Assembly (NCBI GenBank): GCA_902515565.1
Contig: CABXVR010000013.1
Location: 1-34,962, forward strand
Origin: an uncultured Bacteroidota bacterium
Lineage (GTDB): Bacteria > Bacteroidota > Bacteroidia > Flavobacteriales > Flavobacteriaceae
DNA length: 34,962 nucleotides
Direction of reading: 5' to 3'
The position numbers and the translations under genes are program-made. Below the pieces are notes generated by a model, which did not search any database, had not been told where the DNA came from, and saw only the letters and a program-made list of their open reading frames with translations. Positions 34,252 through 34,962 of this stretch are shown in pieces; positions within the stretch are counted from its first letter, which is position 1; each line of letters starts with the position of its first letter.

Positions 34252-34962
34252 ATGTTAAGATCAAGAATTATTCCATGTTTATTAATACAAAATAAAGGAT
34301 TAGTTAAAACTGTTAATTTTAAAGATCCAAAATATGTTGGTGACCCAATTAATGCAGTTAAAATCTTTAATGAAAAGGAAGTAGATGAATTAATTGTTTT
34401 GGATATTGACGCTACTAAAGAAAATAGAGAGCCAAATATAAAAATGATTAAAGGCTTAGCAGATGAGTGCAGAATGCCATTTTGTTATGGAGGAGGAATA
34501 AAAACAGTTAAACAGGCAAAAAAAATTATAAATTTAGGAGCCGAGAAGGTAGCGTTATCATACTCAGCTTTGAATAATATAAGTTTATGTCAACAGATTG
34601 GTGATGTTATAGGCAATCAGAGTGTTGTTGTTGTACTGGATGTAAAAAAGAAAAAAATCTTTGGAGGTTACGATATTTACACTCATAACGGGACTAGAAA
34701 AAGCAACTGGAAATTAAACGATTTTATCTCAAAGCTTGAAGAAATTGGAATAGGTGAAATTGTGATAAATTCCATAGATAATGATGGTGTGATGCAAGGA
34801 TACGATTTGCCTTTAATTGAAAGTATAAGGGACAAATGCAGCTTGCCCATTACAGTTATTGGTGGTGCTGGTAGCATACAACATATAAAAGATTTAATTA
34901 GTAAATTCAAAATTATAGGAGCTGCTGCCGGTAGTCTTTTTGTATTTAAAGGTAAATACAAA
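34252..34962 (+). CDS. HisF-like protein of the sugar amidation system (3' truncated by window edge)
   Basis: 237 residues visible from the ATG at 34252, two bases after the HisH-like stop; the frame is open to the last base. It is a (beta/alpha)8 barrel related to imidazole glycerol phosphate synthase cyclase. RIIPCLLIQNKGLVKTVNF replaces the histidine-pathway RIIPCLDVK: the catalytic Asp11 is Leu11, while Asp130 is kept. Phosphate-binding stretches (GGGIKT, about 80-85; GGAGS) remain. Loss of Asp11 supports a role in ammonia channelling for sugar amidation instead of histidine synthesis. About 15 C-terminal residues are missing, by comparison with the roughly 250-residue family. Confidence 0.88.
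   Translation, partial: MLRSRIIPCLLIQNKGLVKTVNFKDPKYVGDPINAVKIFNEKEVDELIVLDIDATKENREPNIKMIKGLADECRMPFCYGGGIKTVKQAKKIINLGAEKVALSYSALNNISLCQQIGDVIGNQSVVVVLDVKKKKIFGGYDIYTHNGTRKSNWKLNDFISKLEEIGIGEIVINSIDNDGVMQGYDLPLIESIRDKCSLPITVIGGAGSIQHIKDLISKFKIIGAAAGSLFVFKGKYK

Noticed and set aside
33635-34962. Histidine biosynthesis genes hisH/hisF
   Set aside because: They overlap or abut a WbpG-type gene, no other his genes are present, and the HisF-like protein lacks Asp11.
1-34962. CRISPR array, tRNA/rRNA genes, IS elements, prophage
   Set aside because: No regularly spaced repeats, no tRNA-like or rRNA sequence, and no transposase or integrase coding region was seen on either strand.

Overview
The window is strongly AT-rich and almost entirely coding on the + strand. 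It looks like chromosome from a Bacteroidota bacterium, most likely a marine-type Flavobacteriaceae. The grounds are promoters of the TTTG-N19-TAnnTTTG type, little Shine-Dalgarno signal, a methionine synthase split into two genes, a lipoprotein whose mature end (Cys-Gln-Asp-Glu) resembles the flavobacterial surface-export signal, and an UpxY-type NusG paralogue at the head of a polysaccharide locus. Genus cannot be fixed from the sequence alone.

Layout. 1-396: 3' part of a YqeY-like gene. 400-6156: DegT-family sugar aminotransferase, galE, then cysC-cysD-cysN-cysQ, which make PAPS and dispose of PAP. 6167-7189 (minus): DUF5074/YncE-like beta-propeller lipoprotein, divergent from the next block. 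7583-15369: methionine cycle block (metH N-terminal half, metH C-terminal half, a DUF2452 gene, metF, metK, ahcY), closed by a strong, almost symmetrical terminator. 15449-34962: a surface polysaccharide locus that begins with a textbook Bacteroidota promoter, a winged-helix regulator with a degenerate nucleotidyltransferase-like domain, and an UpxY-type antiterminator.

The polysaccharide locus encodes precursor enzymes for UDP-glucuronate/xylose/galacturonate (short Ugd-like protein, UXS, GAE), UDP-ManNAcA (WecB, WecC) and a GDP-6-deoxyhexose that is probably C-methylated (Gmd, C-methyltransferase, Gmd-like SDR). It also encodes three glycosyltransferases, a Wzx-type flippase, a Wzy-like polymerase, an FkbM methyltransferase, and a WbpG/HisH/HisF-type amidation set that runs off the right edge. 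No initiating phosphoglycosyltransferase and no Wza/Wzc export genes lie in the window. They are probably to the right or elsewhere.

The most interesting non-coding signal is a pair of similar mini-hairpins (GCGAAGC and GCGTAGC cores in a shared flanking context) in the two intergenic spacers that follow the UpxY gene, at about 16523-16535 and 19891-19903. They are candidate recognition sites for the locus's own antiterminator. Other points of interest are a 5-copy TTAAAAA tandem repeat touching the metK start, a possible leaderless gene at 11347, a C-terminally short UDP-sugar dehydrogenase, and an SDR with Arg in place of the catalytic Lys.
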